Origin: Akkermansiaceae bacterium
GTDB taxonomy: Bacteria; Verrucomicrobiota; Verrucomicrobiia; Verrucomicrobiales; Akkermansiaceae
Assembly: GCA_013041925.1 (NCBI GenBank)
Contig: JABDRB010000029.1
Location: 124,001 to 188,000 of the forward strand
DNA: 64,000 nucleotides
Reading direction: 5' to 3'
Numbering within the stretch: position 1 is the first letter of the stretch; the number at the start of each line of letters is the position of its first letter. A program made the translations under genes and the position numbers. A model generated the notes under the pieces. It made no database searches. It saw only the letters and a program-made list of their open reading frames with translations, and was not told the DNA's origin. Positions 9,701-18,299 of this stretch are shown one piece after another.

Positions 9701-10306
9701 GGAGCCAAGCCCCTCGTGTATTACATCGACAAGGAGTGGTGGCCCGACTTCCAGCAAGGAGAGACCACCATCGCTGCGACGAGTTTCCTTCGGATGGATG
9801 AGAAAACAACGCGCCGACACTTCTCGGTCTGGTTGCAGGAGATGAAGGTGCCGCCGATGGATCAGAGCGTCATTCTTAATTCCGCGACGAAAGTGCCGAT
9901 GCGATCGGCGGGGTGGCAGGCAATGCAGGACCCCGACCGGAATGTCGGGCCCGACGAGGGCAAGTTTGTCTGGGACGGGAAGTTTGTGGCCAATCCGAAG
10001 GTGCAAGGGTCGTGGGTGCAACTTGCTACCGTGAAAAGCATCGATGAATTCAACCCCGAAGGCAAAGGCGGTAAACAATCATCCTCTCTGAAAATCACGT
10101 TCAACGGCCAGGGGGCGACTCACGATGGTCTCATCATCTGGTCAGACAAGATGATGCTGAACCTGAGAAAGAACGAAGCGCTAAAAATGACGCCGAAGAC
10201 GATCAAAGGGAAAGAATATTTGTTTATTGAGGCCGGCGGCTTTCATTCCAAGCATGGTCCGGACTGGCAAGTGCCTCTGCATGTGATGCAGCGCAAACAA
10301 GGATAA
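6749..10306 (+). CDS. Large secreted PDZ-containing DUF6288-like protein
   Basis: The protein has 1185 residues starting at ATG 6749, which opens a signal peptide (MKHILLIILAIGLSADLTTA). Residues about 40-120 form a PDZ-like module (RLGPIGLGLELRKPAF, VGSPAAATGKLKKGQMIASI). Next comes the block DTWPMNCTKSDAIV shared with the neighbouring gene, then an alpha-helical region reminiscent of (alpha/alpha) toroids and, around 540-760, HEAT-like helical pairs. The C-terminal third is beta-rich. The arrangement matches DUF6288 proteins of Planctomycetes and Verrucomicrobia as I recall them; no enzymatic activity is established. Likely periplasmic or surface-located. It is followed after 96 bases by a shorter paralogue, probably in one operon. 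Confidence 0.7.
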   Translation: MKHILLIILAIGLSADLTTAKESYYTEPPLFHFFPNPDASTNTIGRLGPIGLGLELRKPAFTMYISNVEVGSPAAATGKLKKGQMIASINGEVLKGIDPRVQLGNLITQIEAADGVVRLMIKDKSKSEAYPVEFKIPVRGVYSDTWPMNCTKSDAIVKEMSAYLRGADSWGWGAALFLLSTGEAEDLEAVRQRFSGKLGDKGLGHPWSIGYTGIAVCEYYLRTGDESVLPTIKASCDYLLDRMYNSSWMGRGGASFRYMGGGHLNAAGLHAVTFLLMAKECGVDVDEHLLNDTFRHLYRYAGRGNVAYGDQMPEGGMTDNGKVGKLTFLLQAATNLAPKGQKAVYGKARDISATKGFYSTSWLFHGHTGGGIGELWRGSAMGLVKDKRPKQYRSFMDERRWMYELARTHEGKFGWADGQNVGYTTTHDGNKPGGNYIPLIYTLPRKQLRIFGAPATKYSKTYELSERAWGTAADDVFYSLEAGEYAPGKQLDISKETIRNGASQAIFNRIKKSDASEETLLGYALHIDQGIRASTMGQISKRGLHHLTMQLLKSNDPRGRHSGLLGVGSLPKPMSDEVAGLLVGMIEDENESWWVVMEALKNLEGASADQLESHVAAIQKWLAHDDWWLQACAMKAATPLVVDKRFYKQLIPHIAKRMASNQRPGLNGYFQSIAGLTRNADAPIQKFAKEQFANAYADYPEVISAPGGQDMSSGTEYMLRSVAGTLAETPGGLDALYEVAKVRFPDVSLPHKDLYLKADMSRLGPKLKGSMKQIIVEDLIPEYIGKGNHPESNRGYLINEATSSEPLKWNYYYREPRMAALVELYQRAGVDDYNWHDFGPKWKDMQWQYFTFNPPEKKLPGTGTRYRKVTLPQGMEDWYQADFDAQKAGWKAGKQPFGQLNGKLVDRLRGCKLDFCRCDNPMHTLWENEVMLMNGTFKFPPFKEGHRYRLLIGGMSHVHGGDGFRVYVGGKQMLERSTGVGKRQGAKPLVYYIDKEWWPDFQQGETTIAATSFLRMDEKTTRRHFSVWLQEMKVPPMDQSVILNSATKVPMRSAGWQAMQDPDRNVGPDEGKFVWDGKFVANPKVQGSWVQLATVKSIDEFNPEGKGGKQSSSLKITFNGQGATHDGLIIWSDKMMLNLRKNEALKMTPKTIKGKEYLFIEAGGFHSKHGPDWQVPLHVMQRKQG

Positions 10307-10402
10307 GGCACAAACCGTAAATGCCTAGACAGTGGGTCTGCGTGGTGGGTAAATGAACGCCCGACAACGCTGTTATCCACCACCATTCCATAGATTCCCA
10401 TC

Positions 10403-11857
10403 ATGATCATTTTAAGATCCCGCCTCGTGCTCGTCAGTATCGTTCTCAGCATGAGCGCAGCTGGGCCCGCCGCCGCCATCGTCAAGCCTGACAACCAAGG
10501 GCGATGGGTGAAACCGACGCAGATTGGACCTGACCAGGATGTCCCCGGCTTCCTTGTCAATCTCGGCCCCACTGGCGCGCGTGCCATCATCAAAGAAAAC
10601 TCATTTGTGGTGAAGCACGTGTTTGCGGAGTCTCCCGCCGATAAGAAGCTCATCCTCGACGACGAAATCATCGGCATCGACGGAAAAAAGTTTAACCAAC
10701 ATACCTTCGGGAGGTTCTACGGCATGAAATACGATGTCGGCTATGAAGGGCCCATCATGGACTTTGGACGTGCTATCGAAGAGAGCGAAGGAAGCGACGG
10801 AAACCTCAGACTCGATGTCATCCGCGGCGGGAAACCGGTCAGCGTCACGGTGAAGCTTAAGGCCATCGGCAAGTTTAGCGATACCTTCCCGCGTAACTGT
10901 GCCAAGTCGAAGCAACTCGCGGATGCCGCCATTGATTATGTGCACGAGCATCGCGATGATCACACCAGCGCAGTTCATGAAAAAGGAACCGTCGGCCTCG
11001 CACTGCTGGCCCGTGGGAAATCGAGTGAGGCGGAAAAGCTCGCGATGTCGTGGAATCAGATGCCTGACGCGAAATCCTGGACATGGTACCCCTCATACCA
11101 ATGTATTTTCCTCTGCGAGTATTACCTTCAATCGGGCGACAAGCGGGTATTAGACACGATCAAAAAGCTCACCGAGCGCCTATACCTCTCTCAGGTCATC
11201 GACCCCACTCGCTACAAAGACCACATGCACGGCGGCAGACCTCAGGCGAAAAATTTCCTCAAAGGCGGAAATGGCCATGGCGCACGGGTCGCAGGTTACG
11301 GGACGATGACCATCACCACCTTGCTGGCGATGCTTGCATGGGAATTGGCAGAAGACTGCGGAGTGGGTATCAATGATACCCACCTTGATCTTGCCTACAA
11401 CTGCATCCACACACACACACACGCGTCCGGCTACATGGGATACCGGTTTGCCACCGGCGCCTACACCCCGGTCGGTCGACAAGGGCTCTCCATCTTGGTG
11501 CATCAGCTCGCTGGTGACCGCGATGCGGTGCCGTATGTCAACCGCGTCACGCGCCACCTCGCAAAATCCAAAACGCGCCTCAATGATGGTCATGGCGACA
11601 ATGCGCAGGCTGTTTTCTGGGCTCTGCTGGGGATTCAGCAATCGGGTGACAAGGGGGCGATCCGCGAGGTTTTTGATTACAACAAAGCCTACATCAACAT
11701 GGCCCGCACGCACGATGGGGCATTTGTGATTCAGCCAGGGCGTAATGCGGCGGAAAAAGCGTATTACATGTCACCCCGTATCCACCTCACGGCAGGAATG
11801 GCATTGGTGCTCGGGATGGATCAGCCGGCGCTTCGGGTGCAGGGGGGGACGGAGTAA
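10403..11857 (+). CDS. Secreted PDZ-containing DUF6288-like protein, shorter paralogue
   Basis: This 484-residue protein has a signal peptide (MIILRSRLVLVSIVLSMSAAG). A PDZ-like domain (about 45-150) contains LVNLGPTGARAI and DDEIIGIDGKKF, followed by SDTFPRNCAKSKQLA, the same block seen in the preceding protein (SDTWPMNCTKSDAIV). The helical region with WYPSYQCIFLCEYYLQSGD parallels WSIGYTGIAVCEYYLRTGD upstream, so the two share ancestry. It lacks the C-terminal 600-700 residues of the larger protein. Co-orientation suggests joint function, possibly in handling an extracellular polymer, but this is inference. Confidence 0.7.
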   Translation: MIILRSRLVLVSIVLSMSAAGPAAAIVKPDNQGRWVKPTQIGPDQDVPGFLVNLGPTGARAIIKENSFVVKHVFAESPADKKLILDDEIIGIDGKKFNQHTFGRFYGMKYDVGYEGPIMDFGRAIEESEGSDGNLRLDVIRGGKPVSVTVKLKAIGKFSDTFPRNCAKSKQLADAAIDYVHEHRDDHTSAVHEKGTVGLALLARGKSSEAEKLAMSWNQMPDAKSWTWYPSYQCIFLCEYYLQSGDKRVLDTIKKLTERLYLSQVIDPTRYKDHMHGGRPQAKNFLKGGNGHGARVAGYGTMTITTLLAMLAWELAEDCGVGINDTHLDLAYNCIHTHTHASGYMGYRFATGAYTPVGRQGLSILVHQLAGDRDAVPYVNRVTRHLAKSKTRLNDGHGDNAQAVFWALLGIQQSGDKGAIREVFDYNKAYINMARTHDGAFVIQPGRNAAEKAYYMSPRIHLTAGMALVLGMDQPALRVQGGTE

Positions 11858-11885
11858 TTAAGGGTCCCGATTTTTTGCATCGCAA

Positions 11886-12818
11886 TCAATCCTTCCGCGT
11901 CAGTTCGACAAAAACATCCTCGAGGGTGGCGGTGTGACGATAGAGCGAGCGGATCGGCCATCCGTGTTGGCTGGCGAGCTCGGCGATACGCTCACGGGTA
12001 TCGGTGCCGGAGTCCACGAGCAAGGAGAAACGTGCCCACTCGTCCTCGGATGGTTCTTGGGTGATCTTTTTGACATGCTCGAGCCGCCCAAGAGCACCGG
12101 CGGCAGTTTCGGCATCGGCATCGAGTTCAACGGTGATTTTTCCGGCGGCGCGCATTTGGCTGACGAGCTCGGGGGGCGACCCGGTCGCCTTAATTTTCCC
12201 TTCATCGATGATGATGACATGGTCGCAGGTCATTTCCACCTCGCTGAGGATGTGTGTGGAAACCATGATGGTGTGGGTTTGGCCGAGGTGTTTGATGAGG
12301 TTTCGGATCGACCGGATTTGGTTCGGGTCGAGGCCGTTGGTGGGTTCATCGAGGATGAGGAGTTCGGGTTTGTGCACCAAGGCATCTGCGAGGCCGACAC
12401 GTTGGCGGAAACCCTTCGAGAGCGTTTTGATCATTTTCCGGCGGACATCGGACAATCCGCACAGGTCCATGGCCTCACCGATGTGCTGGCGGGCATCTTT
12501 CCCTTTTAACCCTTTGAGCTGAGCCCGGTAGCGGAGGTATTCGCGCACACGCATCTCATCGTAGAGCGGAACATTTTCGGGCATATAGCCGATGTGGCGG
12601 CGTGCTTTGATGGATTGGCGGAAGATATCGTAACCGGCAATCCGCGCGCTGCCTGAGCTGGGTGGGAGGTATCCGGTGAGCATGCGCAGGGTGGTGGTTT
12701 TACCTGCGCCATTGGGTCCGAGGAAGCCGACGATTTTTCCTGTGCCTACCTGGAAGCTGATATCGCTGACGGCGGCGTGGCGGCCGTAGCGTTTACTGAG
12801 ATTGCGGACGTCGATCAT
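11886..12818 (-). CDS. ABC transporter ATP-binding protein (GldA/CcmA-like)
   Basis: The 310-residue ATPase starts at ATG 12818 (MIDVRNLSKRYGRHAAVSDI); the upstream extension is not family-like. Walker A is GPNGAGKTTT, the signature region is LSKGFRQRVGLADAL with a degenerate C-loop, Walker B is LLILDEPTNGLDP, and the H-loop is VSTHIL. A C-terminal regulatory domain of about 80 residues resembles that of drug/Na+/gliding-type exporters, which use a separate permease. No permease lies next to it here, and the gene is divergent from sucA. The substrate cannot be inferred. Confidence 0.85.
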   Translation of the reverse strand: MIDVRNLSKRYGRHAAVSDISFQVGTGKIVGFLGPNGAGKTTTLRMLTGYLPPSSGSARIAGYDIFRQSIKARRHIGYMPENVPLYDEMRVREYLRYRAQLKGLKGKDARQHIGEAMDLCGLSDVRRKMIKTLSKGFRQRVGLADALVHKPELLILDEPTNGLDPNQIRSIRNLIKHLGQTHTIMVSTHILSEVEMTCDHVIIIDEGKIKATGSPPELVSQMRAAGKITVELDADAETAAGALGRLEHVKKITQEPSEDEWARFSLLVDSGTDTRERIAELASQHGWPIRSLYRHTATLEDVFVELTRKD

Positions 12819-12974
12819 AAATGACTGTGGGTGGTCGTTGGGTGTAAAAAACTTGTCGCAAAAGATGCTTGTGCGTTGACTCTCGGAGGGCGTGCCAGTA
12901 ATTAGCCCCAAGTTTCAGCGTGCACCAAGCAAGAAAAGCATGTCGAGCCCTTAAATAATCATTTTTTTTTATCT

Positions 12975-15818
12975 ATGAAATCATCGGTATCATCTCGTTT
13001 TAATGCAGATCTGCTTGAGCAAAAGTATGAGCAGTGGTGCGAGGATCCTCAGTCTGTCGAGTCTGACTGGTGTGCCTTCTTTGAAGGCTTTGAATTGGGG
13101 GCTACCCAGATGAAGCAGTCTGCCAACCACGCTGCCGCGGCATCACGCCCAGCAATTCCAAGCGAATCCCCTGATGGGACGACGCAGAATGTGGAAGTGC
13201 AATCGGTGGATGAACACTATCTGAACTTCCGAGGTAAGGTGGTCAGCTTGGTTTATAATTATCGTACACTTGGGCACACGCAGGCGCATCTCAATCCGCT
13301 CGATGAGTCAGGAGTGCGTAACCCACGTTTGGAGATTGGCCAGTTTGGTCTTGATGAGGGCGATCTCGACCGCGTGGTATCCACACAGTTTTTCCGGAAG
13401 GGTCAGAAGATGACCCTGCGTGATATGATCACGGCACTTGAGCAGACCTACTCGGGCCATATGGGCTTTGAGTTTATGCATGTCTTCAACACAGAGGTGC
13501 GGAACTGGATCCGCGACCGGGTCGAGCATCGGCATGAGCGATCGGCCGAGAAAGTGGACCGTGATCAGCCGCAGGTGCTGCGCTGGCTTCTCGAGTCGCA
13601 GCTCTTTGAGTCGTTCATCGCGAAGAAGTTCCTAGGTGAAAAACGATTCTCTCTCGAGGGGGGTGAGTCCACGATGGTTTTGCTCAACACGATCTTGAAA
13701 AGATGCCCAGCCAATGACGTGCGTGAAATTGAGATGGGGATGTCCCACCGCGGCCGGTTGAACGTGTTGCGCAATTTCCTGCAAAAGTCGCTGACGACGT
13801 TGCTTTATGAATTTACCCCGAATTACGTGCCCGATCTTGTTGCAGGTGATGGTGATGTGAAATACCACTTGGGATACGAAGGTGTGCGTAAGCTTCCTGA
13901 CGGGGAGGTCCGTGTCGCCCTAGCGGCCAACCCGAGTCATTTGGAAGCGGTGAATGCCGTCGTTGAGGGCAGGGCGCGCGCGCGCCAGAGGCTGGTTGAT
14001 GGTGACATCATGGAGTGCCGCCGTTTGGTGACGGAAGAGCACCGTAAAAAAGTGCTGCCGATTCTTCTGCACGGTGACGCCGCCTTTGCGGGTCAGGGGT
14101 CCGTGGCGGAGGTGTTAAATCTTTCCCAGCTTCCGGGATACCGCACGGGCGGGACAATCCACATTATCATCAACAACCAGATTGGATTCACCACCATGCC
14201 TGAGGATGCGCGATCGTCGCATTATGCAACGGATGTCGCTAAAATGATCGAGGCACCCGTGATCCATGTTAATGGTGAGCAACCCTCTGAGTTGGTGTGG
14301 GCTGCGGAGTTGGCCCTTGAATTTCGCCAGAAATTCGCACGTGACATCGTTATCGATATGTACTGCTACCGTCGTCGGGGTCACAATGAGGCGGACCAGG
14401 CGGCATTTACCCAACCGCATATTTACAAGCAGGTCGACGTCCGTCAACCGATTGGGCATACCTACAAGGAGCGTGTCGTGGATGAGGGCTTGATGAGTCA
14501 GGCTGACGCGGATGGGGTTGAAAATGAGGTGATGGCGCAATTGGATGAGGGTTATGACAGGATGGTCAAGCACATGGAGGCGGGTGACCGCACCGTGTTC
14601 AGTGGATCGACGGCCGAGCCACAGCCGAGCTACTCACATGCACCCGTGCCCACTGGGATTTCCCATGATACCCTGCAGCACATCGGAAAGATTTTAACCA
14701 CCATCCCCGAGGGCTTCAATTTACATCAAACCCTCGCCAAGCGTTTTATTCCACGCCGTCAGGATGCCCTTAAACCTGGGGGTTCCTATGACTGGGCATT
14801 CGCCGAGTCTCTGGCATGGGGCTCGCTGCTGATGGAGGGTCACCCGGTGCGCCTCTCCGGCCAGGATGTCAAGCGCGGCACATTCAGCCAGCGTCATGCC
14901 GTGTTTTATGATTCTGAAGTGCGAGACCTTCAGCATATTCCTCTGAAGGAACTATCGGATGATCAGGCGAAATTCTGTGTTTATAATAGCCTTTTATCTG
15001 AAGCTGCCGTGTTAGGTTTTGACTACGGGTATTCGCTTAGTAGTCCTAATATGCTGATCATGTGGGAGGCGCAGTTTGGCGATTTTGCCAACGGAGCGCA
15101 GGTGATCATTGATCAGTTTATTGCGTCGGCTGAGTCGAAGTGGCAGACGCCGAGCAGCTTGGTGATGCTTCTTCCTCACGGCTATGCGGGTATGGGGCCT
15201 GAGCATTCCAGTGCGCGTTTGGAAAGGTTCCTTCAGCTTTGTGCGGAGAAAAATATCCAGGTGGGGAACCTCACCACACCTGCCCAGTATTTTCATGCCT
15301 TGCGCAGGCAGAAGAAGCGTGGCTTCCGCAAGCCTCTCATCTTGATGACGCCCAAGAGTCTGTTGTCGCGACCTGAAGCCGTCTCCAAGGAAGAGGATTT
15401 CCTTGAGGGCTCCTGTTTCCAAGAAATCCTTCCCGATGTGAAGGAGTTTGAAAACCCGAACGAGGTCGAGCGTGTTGTTTTTTGTACTGGCAAGGTGTTT
15501 TATGATCTGGCTAAATTTCGTGACGAACATGCCATCAGCAACACGGCCATCATCCGTATTGAACAACTTTACCCGTTTAATGTCGAGATGCTGGAGTTGA
15601 TGATCAGCCAGTATTCCCAGGTCAACACGTGGGTTTGGGCTCAGGAGGAACCCCGAAATATGGGCGCGCGCTCCTACATCACACCACGCCTTGAGCAGGT
15701 TCTTAAAACTCGCATCCAATACGCCGGTCGTAAGTCATCCTCCAGTCCCGCCGCCGGATCCAAGGCACAGCATATCCGCGAACAAAAGTCGCTCATCGAG
15801 CAAGCATTTGAAGTTTAA
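12975..15818 (+). CDS. sucA: 2-oxoglutarate dehydrogenase E1 component
   Basis: The 947-residue thiamine-diphosphate enzyme decarboxylates 2-oxoglutarate in the TCA cycle and passes succinyl groups to E2. The N-terminus has the E1o signature (FNADLLEQKYEQWCEDPQSV and DWCAFFEGFE). GMSHRGRLNVL, NPSHLEAVNAVVEG and GDAAFAGQGSV lie in the ThDP domain, and LLPHGYAGMGPEHSSARLER plus the end of the transketolase fold complete it. Length is normal for the family (about 930-950). sucB follows after 38 bases. E3 (lipoamide dehydrogenase) is not in this cluster. No Shine-Dalgarno sequence is obvious before the start; the leader is T-rich. Confidence 0.97.
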   Translation: MKSSVSSRFNADLLEQKYEQWCEDPQSVESDWCAFFEGFELGATQMKQSANHAAAASRPAIPSESPDGTTQNVEVQSVDEHYLNFRGKVVSLVYNYRTLGHTQAHLNPLDESGVRNPRLEIGQFGLDEGDLDRVVSTQFFRKGQKMTLRDMITALEQTYSGHMGFEFMHVFNTEVRNWIRDRVEHRHERSAEKVDRDQPQVLRWLLESQLFESFIAKKFLGEKRFSLEGGESTMVLLNTILKRCPANDVREIEMGMSHRGRLNVLRNFLQKSLTTLLYEFTPNYVPDLVAGDGDVKYHLGYEGVRKLPDGEVRVALAANPSHLEAVNAVVEGRARARQRLVDGDIMECRRLVTEEHRKKVLPILLHGDAAFAGQGSVAEVLNLSQLPGYRTGGTIHIIINNQIGFTTMPEDARSSHYATDVAKMIEAPVIHVNGEQPSELVWAAELALEFRQKFARDIVIDMYCYRRRGHNEADQAAFTQPHIYKQVDVRQPIGHTYKERVVDEGLMSQADADGVENEVMAQLDEGYDRMVKHMEAGDRTVFSGSTAEPQPSYSHAPVPTGISHDTLQHIGKILTTIPEGFNLHQTLAKRFIPRRQDALKPGGSYDWAFAESLAWGSLLMEGHPVRLSGQDVKRGTFSQRHAVFYDSEVRDLQHIPLKELSDDQAKFCVYNSLLSEAAVLGFDYGYSLSSPNMLIMWEAQFGDFANGAQVIIDQFIASAESKWQTPSSLVMLLPHGYAGMGPEHSSARLERFLQLCAEKNIQVGNLTTPAQYFHALRRQKKRGFRKPLILMTPKSLLSRPEAVSKEEDFLEGSCFQEILPDVKEFENPNEVERVVFCTGKVFYDLAKFRDEHAISNTAIIRIEQLYPFNVEMLELMISQYSQVNTWVWAQEEPRNMGARSYITPRLEQVLKTRIQYAGRKSSSSPAAGSKAQHIREQKSLIEQAFEV

Positions 15819-15856
15819 TTCTTCCCCCTTTTTCAAACTAATAACTTATATTTCCT

Positions 15857-17314
15857 ATGGCTACAGAAGTCAAAATTCCCAACGTTGGAGAGTCCATCAC
15901 CTCCGCAAATGTCGCACGCTGGCACAAACAAGACGGTGAGTCTGTGGCCAAAGGTGAAACGGTGCTAACCATCGAAACAGATAAGGTTTCCAATGACCTT
16001 GAAGCGGGCGATAGCGGCACGCTGAAAATCCTTGTCCAAGAAGGTGAAGAAGTCGCCATCGGCTCGGTGGTCGGGATGATCGAAGCAGCTACTGCCGCGC
16101 CGGCGGAAATGGCGCCAGCTGGCTCGGACGCTCCGTCAGAACCGACGGCTGCGGTATCTGGCACCCATGAAGCACGGGTGATCGATATCAAGGTTCCCGC
16201 TGCAGGAGAGTCCATCACCTCGGCGAATATAGGCCGGTGGCATGTTGCCAACGGATCTGCTGTCTCCAAGGGGGACTGCCTTGTGACGCTTGAAACCGAT
16301 AAGGTTTCCAACGAGCTCGAAGCCGAAGAAAATGGAGTGATGCACATCATTGTATCCGAAGGGGAAGAGGTCCCTATCGGCACCGTGATCGCTACTCTGG
16401 CTGTCGGTGAGGCGGGTTCCGCACCGCAGAGTTCTCCGGTCGTGCCCGAGCCCGTAAAAACGCCACCCGTTGCCACGCCCGCGCCTGCTCCTCAAGTTGC
16501 GCCATCTCCCGTGGCAGCACCCGTGGTCACCACACCCGCCGTTGCGTTAAAGCCCGACCTCTCAGTTACCCCTGATGTTTCTGAGCGTTCCGGTTCGTTG
16601 CAGAGCGAGGATGGAGGTCGGACGAGCCGACGGAAGATGAGTATGCTGCGCCGCAAGATTGCCAGCCATCTCGTTGGTGCTCAGCAGACTGCCGCAATCC
16701 TGACAACCTTCAACGAGGTGGATATGTCCGCAATCATGAAGTTGCGGAAAGAGGTGCAGGAGGACTTTGTGGCGAAACACGGATGCAAACTAGGTTTCAT
16801 GTCATTTTTCGTTAAAGCCACGGTGCAGGCGCTCAAGGATGTGCCAAGTATCAATGCGCGCATCGATGGCAACGACATTGTGCAAAACCATTTCTACGAC
16901 GTGGGTGTCGCCATCGGCACGGAGAAAGGCTTAGTGGTGCCTGTTTTACGCGATTGTGAGCAAAAAGGATTTGCTGAAATTGAACAAGAGATTCTCAGCT
17001 ACGCAGTCAAGGCGAACGAAGGAAAGATAGAGCTCGCCGATCTTCAGGGGGGTGCCTTTACGATCTCGAATGGAGGTGTCTACGGATCCTTGCTCAGCAC
17101 GCCGATTCTCAATCCTCCGCAGAGCGGGATTCTCGGGATGCATACCATCCAGCAGCGTCCGATGGCCGTGAATGGTGAAGTGGTCATCTTGCCGATGATG
17201 TATCTCGCGCTGAGTTACGACCATCGCCTTGTCGATGGCAAGGAGGCGGTCACCTTCCTGATCCGTATCAAAGACGGCTTAGAAAATCCAAGTCGACTCA
17301 TGCTTGAGATGTGA
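15857..17314 (+). CDS. sucB: 2-oxoacid dehydrogenase E2 (dihydrolipoamide succinyltransferase) with two lipoyl domains
   Basis: This 485-residue E2 is the acyltransferase core of the 2-oxoglutarate dehydrogenase complex. Two lipoyl domains are visible, with lysines K43 ([10 protein letters not shown]) and K149 ([10 protein letters not shown]). A Pro/Ala/Val-rich linker (about 187-255) leads straight to the catalytic domain, which begins near [20 protein letters not shown] and ends with the active-site motif [11 protein letters not shown]. The usual peripheral subunit-binding domain (SPAxRKLAxE... GTGxxGRITKxDV pattern) between lipoyl and catalytic domains is not recognisable. SucB proteins more commonly carry one lipoyl domain. 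Coupling to sucA 38 bases upstream supports the 2-oxoglutarate assignment. Confidence 0.92.
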   Translation: MATEVKIPNVGESITSANVARWHKQDGESVAKGETVLTIETDKVSNDLEAGDSGTLKILVQEGEEVAIGSVVGMIEAATAAPAEMAPAGSDAPSEPTAAVSGTHEARVIDIKVPAAGESITSANIGRWHVANGSAVSKGDCLVTLETDKVSNELEAEENGVMHIIVSEGEEVPIGTVIATLAVGEAGSAPQSSPVVPEPVKTPPVATPAPAPQVAPSPVAAPVVTTPAVALKPDLSVTPDVSERSGSLQSEDGGRTSRRKMSMLRRKIASHLVGAQQTAAILTTFNEVDMSAIMKLRKEVQEDFVAKHGCKLGFMSFFVKATVQALKDVPSINARIDGNDIVQNHFYDVGVAIGTEKGLVVPVLRDCEQKGFAEIEQEILSYAVKANEGKIELADLQGGAFTISNGGVYGSLLSTPILNPPQSGILGMHTIQQRPMAVNGEVVILPMMYLALSYDHRLVDGKEAVTFLIRIKDGLENPSRLMLEM

Positions 17315-17386
17315 TGGCAAACGATGTAGGTTTCCGCATTCGGTCGTCGATTCATTGACGGGATGCGGGGAAACGATGAAGAAACC

Positions 17387-18298
17387 ATGGAATATTTGTT
17401 TATTTTTCTGAAAGGCTTCGCCATGGGGGCGGCGAATGTGGTCCCGGGGGTTTCCGGGGGGACGATTGCTTTTATCACCGGGATCTATGAGCGGCTGATC
17501 GATGCCTTGAAGTCGTTCGATTTCCACGCGCTGCGCTGCCTCATGAAATTTGACTTCGCGGCATTTGCCCGGCATGTGGATTTGGGTTTCCTGGTTGCCT
17601 TGGGGCTGGGTGTGCTGACCAGCATTCTGACCTTGGCGAAGCTCCTCAAACAGGCATTTGAGGTGTGCCCGGTATTTGTCGGTGCGTTTTTCTTTGGACT
17701 GATCCTCGCGTCGATTTTTTCTGTGGGAAGGATGGTGAATCGCTGGAGAAGTGTGGAAATTATCGCTCTACTGGTCGGTCTGGCTGTAGCGGTTTGGCTC
17801 GCGTTTTTGAACCCAGCCGGTGAAGACACCCGCCCGGCCTATCTGGTTGCGTGTGGCGTGGCCGGCACGTGCAGCATGATTATTCCAGGGATTTCTGGGT
17901 CCTTCATTCTGCTGCTCATGGGGAACTACAAACTGATTGTGCTGGATGCCGTCAATGACCTTCGGCAGCTGGACTTCTCTGCATCATTACCCGTCCTGAT
18001 CCCCGTAGCGATCGGAGCCGTGGTTGGTTTGGTGGCACTTTCGCATATGCTCAGCTGGTTGTTTAAACGTTATCACGATACCGCCGTGGCGTTGATTTCG
18101 GGTTTTGTGGTGGGTTCGCTGGCCATCATTTGGCCATGGAAGCACGCGGTGTATTCCACCGTGATCAAGGACAAGGTAGTTTCTTGGAGATGCATTTGCC
18201 CCGATTTTCAGCTGAGTGACACCTGGTTGGCGATCGCATGGCTTGTGGCTGGGGTGGCCATCATCGGCGTGATGGAAAAACTCGCGGCCAAGCGATAG
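17387..18298 (+). CDS. DUF368 family membrane protein
   Basis: A polytopic inner-membrane protein of about 303 residues. The hallmark GFAMGAANVVPGVSGGTIAF occurs at the N-terminus and a related GTCSMIIPGISGSFILLLMG in the second half, the two inverted-repeat-like signatures of DUF368 proteins (related to DedA/undecaprenyl-phosphate flippase-type folds). Members have been linked to undecaprenyl phosphate recycling; this protein's role is inferred from family only. I chose ATG 17387; ATG 17363 would add eight polar residues. The stop codon lies one base from the stop of the convergent cotransporter gene. Confidence 0.85.
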   Translation: MEYLFIFLKGFAMGAANVVPGVSGGTIAFITGIYERLIDALKSFDFHALRCLMKFDFAAFARHVDLGFLVALGLGVLTSILTLAKLLKQAFEVCPVFVGAFFFGLILASIFSVGRMVNRWRSVEIIALLVGLAVAVWLAFLNPAGEDTRPAYLVACGVAGTCSMIIPGISGSFILLLMGNYKLIVLDAVNDLRQLDFSASLPVLIPVAIGAVVGLVALSHMLSWLFKRYHDTAVALISGFVVGSLAIIWPWKHAVYSTVIKDKVVSWRCICPDFQLSDTWLAIAWLVAGVAIIGVMEKLAAKR

Positions 18299-18299
18299 C

